NCBI RefSeq assembly: GCF_000975155.1
Contig: NZ_BBRG01000004.1
Coordinates: 1-64,000, forward strand
Source of the DNA: Demequina globuliformis
GTDB lineage: Bacteria; Actinomycetota; Actinomycetes; Actinomycetales; Demequinaceae
DNA length: 64,000 bases
Reading direction: 5' to 3'
The notes beneath the pieces are model-generated. The model was not told the origin of the DNA. It made no database searches and saw nothing but the letters and a program-made list of their open reading frames with translations. Shown here piece by piece: positions 1 through 11,870 of this stretch. How positions within the stretch are numbered: the stretch's first letter is position 1; the number at the start of each line of letters is the position of its first letter. The position numbers and the translations under genes were made by a program.

Positions 1-108
1 GGCCAGACTCTGTCAAATCCGCTCGTTGGCGTGTTTGGCAGTGCCTGTGACCTCTCACTGCAGCACTATCAGCAGGCGCTTGAGCGTCTGCTTCTTCGGC
101 TGAGGTGA
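1..108 (+). CDS. C-terminal end of an unknown protein (partial)
   Basis: Frame 1 is open from the window edge and stops with TGA at 106-108, encoding 35 residues that end in a leucine/arginine/glutamine-rich helix-like tail (HYQQALERLLLRLR). The start lies outside the window. The composition is plausible for a protein terminus, but 35 residues are too few to assign a family. It could be a chance open frame. Confidence 0.3.
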   Translation, partial: GQTLSNPLVGVFGSACDLSLQHYQQALERLLLRLR

Positions 109-376
109 GCTGTCGTCGGTGCCGCTTGCGGGCCTTATCTGTGGCCCTCCGCGGCGCTTCCGTCCTTGGCAGCGAGGAATACATTACGGGCCGGTGAACC
201 CCGCGTCAAATCGAGGTTTCGCGGCCCTCCCGGGCACTATCGTGCCTGGTAAAACGCATGACGCGGGCCTCTGGAACTCCTGTTTGGCCGCATACTCCTC
301 AAAAAAACTTTCAGCAATTTTTTGGCGTTGGCTGGCACGCCGATGTGGTAGTGCACAACGGCTCGCGAGTGGACGC
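109..376. other. Intergenic stretch with less biased composition
   Basis: No convincing gene is seen. The stretch has lower G/C and homopolymer runs (seven A at 301-307, six T at 318-323) that are rare elsewhere in the window. A 40-codon frame from ATG 258 to TAG 380 ends in FGVGWHADVVVHNGSRVDA and overlaps the stop codon of ligA. I cannot match it to a family. A weak hairpin (gggcac/gtgcct) lies near 233-247. Confidence 0.3.
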
Positions 377-2482
<2,106 letters not shown>

Positions 2483-2503
2483 TCACCATGAACCGGTGAC
2501 ACG

Positions 2504-2518
2504 GGGCCGATGCCGGGG
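2504..2518 (+). repeat. Copy of GGGCCGATGC junction motif
   Basis: The 15-mer gggccgatgccgggg lies between ligA and the divergent peptidase gene and overlaps the peptidase ATG at 2510. The same motif recurs at other junctions (22841, 26320, 41725, 45559, 53161). Confidence 0.5.
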
Positions 2519-3199
2519 CAAGTGCCGCTCGAGATTGGCGCATACGACCTGGGCGTGCGCGCGGACACCCCGGAGGAACTGCAGGACCGGCAGTTTGAAC
2601 CGCGCGAATGGCTACCTGATCCCGAGACGGATGAGTGGTTCGTTGACATTGGGGCCGTGCCTGACGACGTTGCCGAGCGGTCCTCCTGGGTCGAGGGCTG
2701 CCCGGCGCCGTTGAGCGACTTGGCCTACGTGGTGATGCCCTACTGGGGCTTTGACGGCGAGGTCCACACGGGCGAGATGATCACGAACGCAAAGCACGCT
2801 GAGGACGTCGCGGGTGCGTTCGAGAAGATCTTTGCCGCACAGTTCCCGATCGAAGAGATGCGCGTGATCTCTCTCGAGGAGCACTTGTCGCCCACCACCG
2901 GCGACCACAACATCACGTCTTCCTTCACGTGCCGGCGCGTGGTCGCGGCGCCAACCTACTGGTCGGAACACGCGTACGGTCTCGCGATCGACATCAATCC
3001 CTTCCACAACCCGTTCGTGAAGGACGACGCTCTGTTCCCAGAGCTCTCGGAGGCCTACTTGGACCGTGACTGGGACCGACCGGGCATGATCCACGACCCG
3101 TCCGTGGTGTACGACGCCTTTGCCACCATTGGCTGGGCGTGGGGCGGGCACTGGGCGGGTCGCGAAGACTGGATGCACTTCTCTGTCACGGGCGGCTGA
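2510..3199 (+). CDS. M15-family D-Ala-D-Ala carboxypeptidase-like peptidase
   Basis: This 229-residue protein has the zinc-binding layout of family M15 peptidases, which cut peptidoglycan stem peptides. The motif SEHAYGLAIDINP near residues 158-170 supplies the first His and Asp ligands, and EDWMHFSV near the C-terminus supplies the last His. The N-terminal 60 residues are acidic, and no signal peptide or membrane segment is visible, which is odd for a wall enzyme. The frame opens at 2492 and the first ATG (2510) lies inside a repeated motif with no clear ribosome site, so the start is uncertain; GTG 2522 is an alternative. It is transcribed divergently from ligA. Confidence 0.75.
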   Translation: MPGQVPLEIGAYDLGVRADTPEELQDRQFEPREWLPDPETDEWFVDIGAVPDDVAERSSWVEGCPAPLSDLAYVVMPYWGFDGEVHTGEMITNAKHAEDVAGAFEKIFAAQFPIEEMRVISLEEHLSPTTGDHNITSSFTCRRVVAAPTYWSEHAYGLAIDINPFHNPFVKDDALFPELSEAYLDRDWDRPGMIHDPSVVYDAFATIGWAWGGHWAGREDWMHFSVTGG

Positions 3200-3244
3200 T
3201 TCGCGGGTTCGCTCTAGGGCCACGCGCTGGCGCACTATAGAGGG

Positions 3245-4207
3245 GTGACTGCTGTGACCCCTGACCAGATCGACGCCGCCGCGCGGGCCATCGCGCCGCA
3301 CGTGCGCCGCACCCCCATCATCGAAGTTCCGGGCGACACCCTCGGCATCGACGCCACGTTGGTGTTCAAACTTGAGTATCTGCAAGTCACGGGCGCGTTC
3401 AAGGCGCGTGGCGCGGTGCACTACGTCGCGACGCAACCAGTGTCTGCCGCGGGCGTCGTAGCGGCCTCGGGAGGCAATCACGGTGCAGCGGTGGCGTACG
3501 CCGCGCACAGGTTCGGGCATGAGGCACACATCTTTGTACCCACGACCGCGAACCCCGCGAAAGTCGAGCGGCTGGTGAGCCTTGAAGCCAACGTTCACAG
3601 CATCGGCCACACCTACGGGGATGCCGCAGACGCGGCCCAGGAGTACCTCGCTGAACACGACGCCACCTCCATTGCCGCCTTTGACGACCCGGTCGTGATG
3701 GCCGGCGCTGGCACGGTGGCGCGCGAGTTCGAGGCCGACGCTGGGGAGCTCGACGCGATGTTGCTCGCGGTGGGTGGCGGTGGCCTCGCCGGTGGCGCGG
3801 CCGCGTGGTGTGGGGACCGCATCCCGATCGTGGGGTGCGAGACCGTGGGCACCGCCTCATACGCGGCGGCAGTCGAGGCCGGCGAGCCTGTGACTGTGCC
3901 CGTCAGCGGGGTGGCGGCCGATCATCTGGGCGCACGCCGCGTGGGGCAGACGCCTTGGGAGGCGCTCCAGCATGCGCACGCCGAATCCGTGGTGGTCACC
4001 GACGACGAGGTGCTCGATGCACAGGCACGGCTGTGGCGCTTGTTGCGGGTCGTCGTGGAGCCAGGCGTCGCCGCGCCCTTCGCCGCCCTCTACACGGGCC
4101 GCTGGAAGCCCCGCCCCGGTGGGCGAGTGGGCGTAGTGCTGTGCGGCGCGAACGTCGTGGTCCCTGGCCTGGGCAGAGCCGAGCCCGTGAGCGCAGGCGA
4201 CGCGTGA
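3245..4207 (+). CDS. Serine/threonine dehydratase (PLP fold type II)
   Basis: This is a 320-residue pyridoxal-phosphate enzyme of the threonine/serine dehydratase group, which deaminates Thr or Ser to a 2-oxoacid. The PLP lysine is in YLQVTGAFKARGA (about residues 42-54). SGGNHGAAVAYAA is the substrate loop and AVGGGGLAGG (about residues 178-187) is the glycine-rich phosphate clamp. There is no C-terminal ACT regulatory domain, so it resembles the short catabolic forms rather than biosynthetic IlvA. It starts with GTG at 3245; a second GTG follows at 3254. It is probably a stand-alone gene. Serine or threonine racemase activity, known in some relatives, cannot be excluded. Confidence 0.85.
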   Translation: MTAVTPDQIDAAARAIAPHVRRTPIIEVPGDTLGIDATLVFKLEYLQVTGAFKARGAVHYVATQPVSAAGVVAASGGNHGAAVAYAAHRFGHEAHIFVPTTANPAKVERLVSLEANVHSIGHTYGDAADAAQEYLAEHDATSIAAFDDPVVMAGAGTVAREFEADAGELDAMLLAVGGGGLAGGAAAWCGDRIPIVGCETVGTASYAAAVEAGEPVTVPVSGVAADHLGARRVGQTPWEALQHAHAESVVVTDDEVLDAQARLWRLLRVVVEPGVAAPFAALYTGRWKPRPGGRVGVVLCGANVVVPGLGRAEPVSAGDA

Positions 4208-4236
4208 CCAGCACCGCACCGTGAGAGGATCGCGCC

Positions 4237-4515
4237 ATGCCATTGGTGAGTGACCGCGTCAGGGAGCGCCTTGTCGACCAGTTCGGCGCCTCCTCCACGC
4301 GCATGGTGAGTGCGCTTGAGCGGCTGCCGGTTCCCGGGCAGGTGGATCCTGAGCGGGTTCACGCCGCCGTGGTGATCGCGTCCCGCGCGCACCAAGGACT
4401 GTTCGAGGACGCCATGGAGCACGCCGCTGACGACTGGCGGGACTTGCTCGAACGTGCCGGGCTCGATCGCGCGGACTGGCGCGACAACGTTCTGGAGACC
4501 TTCGGGCCGGAGTAG
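4237..4515 (+). CDS. Small protein of unknown function (92 aa)
   Basis: A 92-residue soluble, mostly helical and acidic protein beginning MPLVSDRVRERLVDQFG. There is no signal peptide, cysteine pair or recognisable motif. The sequence has coherent actinobacterial codon bias and sits 29 bp after the dehydratase in the same direction, so it may share its transcript. I do not recognise the family; function is unknown. Confidence 0.6.
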   Translation: MPLVSDRVRERLVDQFGASSTRMVSALERLPVPGQVDPERVHAAVVIASRAHQGLFEDAMEHAADDWRDLLERAGLDRADWRDNVLETFGPE

Positions 4516-4596
4516 CTCTCCGCTGTGCGCACAACGTTGCGTGAGCGCTACAGGCCCGTCACACGCCGGCAACACGCCTTCTCTACTGTCAAGCGC

Positions 4597-4920
4597 ATGA
4601 GCCTGATTGATGTGGTGGTGCGCGCCCCCTTCGCCCTCATTGACGGAGACCTCCGCCCGGCTGCCGTGGCCGTATGCGGAGACCTGATCGTGGATATTGC
4701 CGGTTTCAACGACGAGTTCGACGCCGAGCACGACATCACCTTGCCCGACTGCGAAGTGCTGGTGTTGGCCGATGCCGGTGACACGGCGCACGCACGCCCC
4801 GGCCGCGGCATTCGCGTGGGCGTGCGGGCCGACCTGATCGCATGGGGAGGGCACGACGTCGAGGCGGCCACAGTGCGTCCCATGCCAGCGCGCGACTTTT
4901 TGCCGGTTCCGGCCACATAA
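4597..4920 (+). CDS. Amidohydrolase composite-domain-like fragment (107 aa)
   Basis: The 107-residue product starts MSLIDVVVRAPFALIDGD and reads like the N-terminal beta-sandwich strands of allantoinase/dihydropyrimidinase-type amidohydrolases (a D-V-V-V-R start, then a VAVCGDLIVDIAGF turn). It then passes straight to a segment, GIRVGVRADLIAWG, that resembles the C-terminal strand where these enzymes read G-x-I-x-V-G-x-x-A-D-L-V. The metal-binding TIM barrel between the two parts is absent. It is therefore either a remnant after internal deletion or a stand-alone beta-sandwich domain. There is no HxH metal motif, so hydrolase activity is not expected. The family link is by pattern only. Confidence 0.45.
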   Translation: MSLIDVVVRAPFALIDGDLRPAAVAVCGDLIVDIAGFNDEFDAEHDITLPDCEVLVLADAGDTAHARPGRGIRVGVRADLIAWGGHDVEAATVRPMPARDFLPVPAT

Positions 4921-4960
4921 TCCCTAAGTCCTAGAGACGCAGGCCCGCAGGACCACTAAC

Positions 4961-6649
<1,689 letters not shown>

Positions 6650-6692
6650 GAAGCGGCACCTCCGGCTCCTCTGCGCGGGCTCACGACACACG

Positions 6693-6725
6693 TCGGCCCC
6701 CTCACCACTGCGGTGAGGGGGCCGA
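6693..6725. terminator. Bidirectional hairpin terminator after pgi
   Basis: A 14-bp perfect inverted repeat (tcggccccctcacc / ggtgagggggccga) with a 5-nt loop sits between the convergent pgi and aldo/keto reductase genes. There is no long T run, as is common in high-GC terminators. The right arm runs into a GGCCGATGCC motif copy. Confidence 0.8.
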
Positions 6726-6733
6726 TGCCGTTG

Positions 6734-7570
6734 CTACGCGCGATCGAACGTGTCAGGGTCAGGTCCCTGCCGGCCCGCCGCGCCCTTGTCGAGTGCGTCG
6801 ATGCGCTCCATCTGCTCCTCGCTCAAGCCAAAGTCAAAGATCGCGAAGTTCTCCTCCATGCGCTCGCGGTGCATGGACTTGGGGAACACAATGTCGCCGC
6901 GTTGGACATGCCAGCGCAGCGCAACCTGCGACGGTTGCCGCGCGGTCTCAGCAGCAATCTCCCGGATGACGGGGTCCTTCACCGCTTCACCTCTTGCGAG
7001 CGGCCCCCATGCCTCGACCGCAATGCCGTGCTCATGGGACGCGATGCGCGCAGCCTCATTTCGGAAGAACGGGTGAACCTCGATTTGGTTCACGACCGGG
7101 GCGACCCCGGTCGCGTCAATAATCTGAGCGAGGTGATCGGGCTGAAAGTTCGACACACCTGCGGAGCGGACCCGCCCCTGCTCAACGAACTCAAGCATGA
7201 CCTTCCACGTGGACACAAAGTCACCGTCGTACAGGGTCGGCAGTGGCCAGTGGATCAAGAAGAGATCAAGCTCGTCGAGACCCAACTTGTCCATGGTGTC
7301 GTCGAAAGAACGCAAAGCGTCATCGCGTCGGTGCATGGAGTTGGTCAGCTTCGAGGTGACGTAGATGTCGTCTCGAGCGATGCCGGATTCCGCGATGGCC
7401 TGCCCCACACCAGCCTCATTGCCGTATCCCTGAGCGGTGTCGATGTGCCGGTAGCCGACGGAGAGCGCCTCGCCCACCGTCGCGGCAGTGTCCTCGGGCG
7501 GCACTTTGAAGGTGCCGAAGCCCAATTGCGGAATGGTTGTGCCGTCGTGAAGCGTGATGGATGCAGTCAT
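6734..7570 (-). CDS. Aldo/keto reductase
   Basis: This 278-residue NADPH-dependent oxidoreductase resembles the 2,5-diketo-D-gluconate reductase group. The catalytic tetrad is visible: Asp and Tyr in YRHIDTAQGYGNE, Lys in VTSKLTNS and His in LFLIHWPLP. The C-terminal half has the cofactor loop (VFPKSMHRERMEENF). I chose ATG 7570 (MTASITLHDG) over the longer frame because family members start just before the first beta-hairpin. It is convergent with pgi and lies upstream of, and co-directional with, no obvious partner except the TetR gene behind it. The physiological substrate cannot be told from sequence. Confidence 0.93.
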   Translation of the reverse strand: MTASITLHDGTTIPQLGFGTFKVPPEDTAATVGEALSVGYRHIDTAQGYGNEAGVGQAIAESGIARDDIYVTSKLTNSMHRRDDALRSFDDTMDKLGLDELDLFLIHWPLPTLYDGDFVSTWKVMLEFVEQGRVRSAGVSNFQPDHLAQIIDATGVAPVVNQIEVHPFFRNEAARIASHEHGIAVEAWGPLARGEAVKDPVIREIAAETARQPSQVALRWHVQRGDIVFPKSMHRERMEENFAIFDFGLSEEQMERIDALDKGAAGRQGPDPDTFDRA

Positions 7571-7617
7571 GTCTGAGTCAACGCGTCCTGCCCGAACGCC
7601 ATTCCATGCCACCAGGC

Positions 7618-8217
7618 TCAGCGGGCCGCGCTCCCGAGGTAGGCGTCGAGCACTGGGCCAAGGCTGTCGAGGAGCACCTCCCGAGGCATGGAGACCATAA
7701 AGGGAAGTTGCACCACGTACCGTGCAAGCGCCACGCCGAGCATGTGGGAGCCGACGAGCGCGATGCCCGCCTCATCCGGGGAGTCGCTATAGGTGCGATC
7801 CATCACCCCGCCGCCCATCACCCGCCGCAGGGCGGCAGGTACCGCCGCACCTTGCACGCTGGAACGCACCAGTGCCATGAGCAGTGCGCCGCTCTCGGGG
7901 TCCTCCCAGAGGTCGAGATACGCCGAGGCGAGCCTGCGCCCGCGCCCGGGGGCGGAATCCATGAGAGCAGCCTGCACCTGCGACACGAGTGGCGTGCGGT
8001 CGGCGATCGTCCTCGCGAACAGTCCCTCTTTATTGCCGAACCAGTGGCGGATCATGCCGGGATCCACTCCTGCGTCTGCGGCAATTGCGCGCACGGTCGC
8101 GCGCTCGAAGCCGTGCCGCGCGAAGTGCGTGAGGGCCGCGTCCAGGATCGCCTCTCGCGAGGTCTCCTCGCCTGGCCGACGCCCGCGTGGCGCACGTCTG
8201 GTCTCATTCACTCCCAT
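7618..8217 (-). CDS. TetR-family regulator of the adjacent ABC exporter
   Basis: A 199-residue repressor. Residues about 16-60 form the TetR helix-turn-helix (ILDAALTHFARHGFERATVRAIAADAGVD, split here as helix 1-3, then PGMIRHWFGNKEGLF). The C-terminal part is the ligand and dimer domain. ATG 8217 (MGVNETRRAP) is chosen because upstream residues look like translated promoter DNA. It is divergent from an ABC exporter pair across a 97-bp gap that contains a palindrome, a standard arrangement for drug- or toxin-responsive exporter control. Confidence 0.88.
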   Translation of the reverse strand: MGVNETRRAPRGRRPGEETSREAILDAALTHFARHGFERATVRAIAADAGVDPGMIRHWFGNKEGLFARTIADRTPLVSQVQAALMDSAPGRGRRLASAYLDLWEDPESGALLMALVRSSVQGAAVPAALRRVMGGGVMDRTYSDSPDEAGIALVGSHMLGVALARYVVQLPFMVSMPREVLLDSLGPVLDAYLGSAAR

Positions 8218-8248
8218 GCCGCGATGGTATGCGTTCGGGTTGCACAAT

Positions 8249-8262
8249 TCCACACTTGTGGA
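8249..8262. promoter_or_regulatory. Candidate TetR operator
   Basis: The sequence tccacacttgtgga has 6-bp arms around a 2-bp centre and lies midway between the divergent TetR and ABC exporter genes. Position and symmetry fit a TetR-family operator; binding is inferred. Confidence 0.5.
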
Positions 8263-8314
8263 GTTAACTGATCGCGTACTACCCGGTTCTCCCCGAGACG
8301 AGGTCACCCTTCAC

Positions 8315-9214
8315 ATGAATGACTCCACGCCAGTCATCGAGGTCGCTGACCTCACCAAATCGTTCGGCAAGTTCGAAGCGCTGCGCGGCCTCACGCTGAA
8401 CGTGGCGCGCGGCGAGGTTCACGGCTTCCTCGGCCCCAACGGGGCGGGTAAATCCACCACGATCCGCGTGCTGCTCGGGCTACTCAGAGCCGACTCAGGA
8501 ACCGTGCGGCTACTCGGCGGCGATCCATGGCGAGACGTGGTGGCGCTGCACCGCCGCCTTGCCTACGTACCCGGCGATGTCTCGCTGTGGCCGGGCATGA
8601 CCGGAGGCGAAGCCATCGACCTCCTCGGGCACCTGCGTGGCAGTCTCGACGAGGCCCGCCGCGAGGAGCTGGTCGAGCGTTTCGAGCTCGACACCTCCAA
8701 GCGCGGGCGGCAGTACTCGAAAGGCAATCGCCAGAAAGTTGCCCTTGTTGCGGCGCTGGCGTCCGACGCCGAGCTGCTCATCCTGGACGAGCCGACATCG
8801 GGCCTCGACCCCCTGATGGAACAAGTGTTCCAAGAGACCATCCAAGAGGCGAAGGATCGCGGCGTCTCGGTACTGCTCAGCAGCCACATCATGTCCGAGG
8901 TCGAGACGCTCACTGACCGCCTCAGCATCATTCGTGAGGGGCGGATCGTGCAAAGCGGCACCCTGGATGATCTGCGCACGGACACCCGTTCGACCGTGAC
9001 CGCGACCCTCGCCCGTCTACCGGAGCCCGGCGCGCTCGCTCCCGTGCTGCACGACGTCGCCATGGACGGCCACCGTCTGACGGCGACGGTCGATCCCGAC
9101 AAGGTCGGCGACGCCATGGCCATACTTGCGGCGCACGGCCTCAGCGACCTCACTGTCGAGCCCCCAAGCCTCGAAAGCCTGTTCCTCCAGTTGTACGCGG
9201 AGGCTCGCTCGTGA
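8315..9214 (+). CDS. ABC exporter ATP-binding protein
   Basis: This is a 299-residue ATPase subunit. Walker A is GPNGAGKST, Walker B is LLILDEPTSGLD and the H-loop is SSHIMSEVE. The signature segment is YSKGNRQKV instead of LSGGQ, a form typical of ATPases paired with the two-fold ABC-2 permeases often annotated as antibiotic exporters. A C-terminal extension of about 70 residues is also typical. The ATG at 8315 is the first with a sensible N-terminus (MNDSTPVIEVADLTKSFG). The stop overlaps the next start (GTGA), so the two genes are translationally coupled. Confidence 0.93.
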   Translation: MNDSTPVIEVADLTKSFGKFEALRGLTLNVARGEVHGFLGPNGAGKSTTIRVLLGLLRADSGTVRLLGGDPWRDVVALHRRLAYVPGDVSLWPGMTGGEAIDLLGHLRGSLDEARREELVERFELDTSKRGRQYSKGNRQKVALVAALASDAELLILDEPTSGLDPLMEQVFQETIQEAKDRGVSVLLSSHIMSEVETLTDRLSIIREGRIVQSGTLDDLRTDTRSTVTATLARLPEPGALAPVLHDVAMDGHRLTATVDPDKVGDAMAILAAHGLSDLTVEPPSLESLFLQLYAEARS

Positions 9215-10836
9215 GCACGGCCACAGCAACCCTGCCCGCTTCCCGCGGGGCAACCACGGGCACCGCGACCCTGCTGCGCACCTCGCTCCACCATGACGGC
9301 CGCACCTTCGCGCCATGGCTGGCGATCGTCACCCTGCTGTCCGTGTCATCGGTCCTGATCTACGACTGGATCTTTCCCGACCAGGCCGACCGCGAGGCAC
9401 TGCAACAAGCCATTGACTCCAACCCCGCCATCGGGCTCATCTTTGGCCCGGCGAACGACCTCCTCACCACAGACGGCTTCAACGCATGGAGGTCACTCGC
9501 GCTCGGCGGCTTCCTGACCGCCATGGGTGCCATCTTCATGGTGATCCGCGCGACGCGCCGTCAAGAAGACTCCGGGCAAGCAGAACTCCTGGCATCCGGG
9601 GTCATGGGTCGCGCGACTCGCCTCCTTACCGGAGTTGCCATGGCGATGATTGGCTCACTTGCCGTGGGTGTTGTCGCCGGTGGATTGACGGTCCTGTGCG
9701 GTGGTGGGGCCGAGGCATCGTGGCTCCTCGCATGCACGTGGACCGTGACCGGGTGGATGTTCACGGCGATCGCCGCGGTCGCGGCACAGATCGGCGCGGA
9801 CTCACGCACGTCGAGCGCCATCGCCATCGGAACCTTGGGTGCGTTGTTCATTCTGCGCGGCTTCGCGTACTCCATTGAGGCCCCTGAATGGACCATCTGG
9901 GTCAACCCATTGGGATGGATGCAGGAGACCTCACCCGCCGGAGACAACATCTGGTGGCCGCTCAGCCTGGGAGTAGGACTGACCGCAGTGCTCCTCGCCA
10001 TCGCTTTCGCCCTCGAGGGCCGGCGAGACTTTGGCCAGGGACTCATCAAGCCAGGCCCGGGACCCAACCGCGGTCGCGCCCGCAGCCCGTGGGGTCTTGC
10101 ATGGCGCCTCAATCGCGGATCCGCCATCACCTGGACCGTGGCGTTCGTCCTCCTCGGCTTCGTCTTTGGCTTCTTCGCCACGTCCATTACTGACCTCATC
10201 GAAGAAGGCAGCCCACTCGCCGCTGCCCTTGCCTCCGGCGCGGCCGACCCAGAGGAGATCGTCGGCGCGTTCCTTGTCTCCGTGCTGTCGCTCGTGAGCA
10301 TCTTCGCCGCAATTCCCAGTGTGCAAGTGATCCAGAGGGTACGGAGCGAAGAGATGGACGACCGCGTCGAACCCATCATGGCGACAGCGACGGCGCGAGC
10401 CCGCTACTACGCCGCGAACATCGCAGTCGCCCTCGTGTTGCCGGTCCTCTACATGGCGGTTGCTGGCGCGGTGGTCGCGGGGCTCGCCGCGGGAAGCGAC
10501 CTGGGAGTGGACTTTGGCGAGGTGTGGTTCCAGGCACTCGTCATGGTGCCGGCCATCTGGACCATCATCGGCGTCGCCTCCATGGTCGTGGGCGCGCGCC
10601 CGAAGGTCGCCGTGGCGGCATGGGGCGGTGTCGCCGCGACCTTCGTCATCACACTCCTTGGCCCGTCGTTCAAGTTTCCCGACTGGGCCCTGGGCATCAG
10701 CCCACTGTGGCACGCACCGCAGGTCATCGGCCCCGACACAGACTGGACCGGACTGGGCTGGGTGTCGCTCTTCACGCTGGGATTCGTGGTGGTCGGCTTC
10801 GCTGGCTTCCGACGTCGTGACCTCGCCGTCGAATAG
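9211..10836 (+). CDS. ABC exporter permease, duplicated ABC-2 type
   Basis: A 541-residue integral membrane protein with two similar sets of about six hydrophobic segments separated near residue 290 by a cytoplasmic linker (EGRRDFGQGLIKPGPGPNRGR). It has the build of the polyketide-antibiotic exporter permease group, where one polypeptide supplies both permease halves. It overlaps the ATPase gene by 4 bp and starts with GTG. With the divergent TetR regulator it probably forms an inducible efflux unit; the substrate is unknown. Confidence 0.88.
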   Translation: MSTATATLPASRGATTGTATLLRTSLHHDGRTFAPWLAIVTLLSVSSVLIYDWIFPDQADREALQQAIDSNPAIGLIFGPANDLLTTDGFNAWRSLALGGFLTAMGAIFMVIRATRRQEDSGQAELLASGVMGRATRLLTGVAMAMIGSLAVGVVAGGLTVLCGGGAEASWLLACTWTVTGWMFTAIAAVAAQIGADSRTSSAIAIGTLGALFILRGFAYSIEAPEWTIWVNPLGWMQETSPAGDNIWWPLSLGVGLTAVLLAIAFALEGRRDFGQGLIKPGPGPNRGRARSPWGLAWRLNRGSAITWTVAFVLLGFVFGFFATSITDLIEEGSPLAAALASGAADPEEIVGAFLVSVLSLVSIFAAIPSVQVIQRVRSEEMDDRVEPIMATATARARYYAANIAVALVLPVLYMAVAGAVVAGLAAGSDLGVDFGEVWFQALVMVPAIWTIIGVASMVVGARPKVAVAAWGGVAATFVITLLGPSFKFPDWALGISPLWHAPQVIGPDTDWTGLGWVSLFTLGFVVVGFAGFRRRDLAVE

Positions 10837-10859
10837 GCCGACGGTACGACCCCGGGTGA

Positions 10860-11813
10860 CTACTGCTGCGGGCTGCGTACCCGCAGGGCCTCAGGCTGCA
10901 CCGAGAACTCCACCCGAACGCACTCCCCCACGTCGTCGCCATCCAGTTCGAGCACCCGAGGTTCACTGAGCTCGACTGAAACGGACCGCACACGGCGGTG
11001 ATCGACTGAGGCGCTGCTCTCGGCCTCATCGGTGGCGCCAACGACACGCTTGAGACCGTTGTCCCACACCATCGAGCGCAGCGTGTCCAGCCACCCCCCG
11101 ACGCCGTCCGCACTGAGGATCAGCATGTCGAGCTCACCATCCGCGGGGTCCGCATCTGGAAGCAGCACCACGCCACCGGTGAGGATCCCGCAATTGCCCA
11201 CAATGATGGTGTGAGCACGCTCGGACTCTGGCTGACCGCCGTCGGTCACCACCTGGAGGTCAACCACGTCGCTCGCTGCGACCGCTCGCCCCAATGACTC
11301 GACATAGGCGAGCCACCCGACCTTGCCCTTCAGGTCCTCGTCAGTCTCCGTGATCATATGGGCGTCGATCCCCATGCCGGCCATCACGGTAAACGCCAAG
11401 CGCACGTCGTCGCCGTCGATGTGCGTGTGCGCCCACGCCAAATCAACCGAACGCTCGTGCCCTGACAGCGCGATTCCGAGCGCTTCCGCCGCCGGCAACG
11501 GGACTTCAAGATTGCGGGCGAGCAGGTTGCCCGTTCCCATCGGCACAATCGCAAGAGAGACGGGGCGGTCGGCCTCCGCGAGCACCTCAGCCACCGCACG
11601 CACGGTGCCGTCTCCGCCAGCGGCAATCACGACATCGACCCCCGCCGCGAGCGCAGAGCGCGCTTGGCCACGCCCCGGGTCCTCAACGGTCGTTTCAAAC
11701 CAGGACACGCGCGGCGGGGCGGCACCGTCGAGCGCGTCCTCAAGGGCGGCCGCGAGGTCGTCCTTGCTCGTCTTCGACGGATTCCACACTATGCCGAGAT
11801 ACTCTGCGCTCAC
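10860..11813 (-). CDS. Diacylglycerol/sphingosine-kinase-family lipid kinase
   Basis: A 317-residue protein of the DagK/YegS fold. The nucleotide-binding motif GGDGTVRAV is near residue 66 and the second conserved segment, PMGTGNLLARNL, is near residue 92. The C-terminal beta-sandwich domain ends in a short strand-rich tail. Family members phosphorylate diacylglycerol or related lipids at the membrane surface. It is convergent with the ABC exporter and 57 bp downstream of the phzF-like gene, so it may be co-transcribed with it. The substrate is not deducible from sequence. Confidence 0.9.
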   Translation of the reverse strand: MSAEYLGIVWNPSKTSKDDLAAALEDALDGAAPPRVSWFETTVEDPGRGQARSALAAGVDVVIAAGGDGTVRAVAEVLAEADRPVSLAIVPMGTGNLLARNLEVPLPAAEALGIALSGHERSVDLAWAHTHIDGDDVRLAFTVMAGMGIDAHMITETDEDLKGKVGWLAYVESLGRAVAASDVVDLQVVTDGGQPESERAHTIIVGNCGILTGGVVLLPDADPADGELDMLILSADGVGGWLDTLRSMVWDNGLKRVVGATDEAESSASVDHRRVRSVSVELSEPRVLELDGDDVGECVRVEFSVQPEALRVRSPQQ

Positions 11814-11870
11814 ATCAGGCTCCTCATCGCCGCTGGGTCGCAGCCATCGTCGCCTGGGTGGGTCGCCGCG

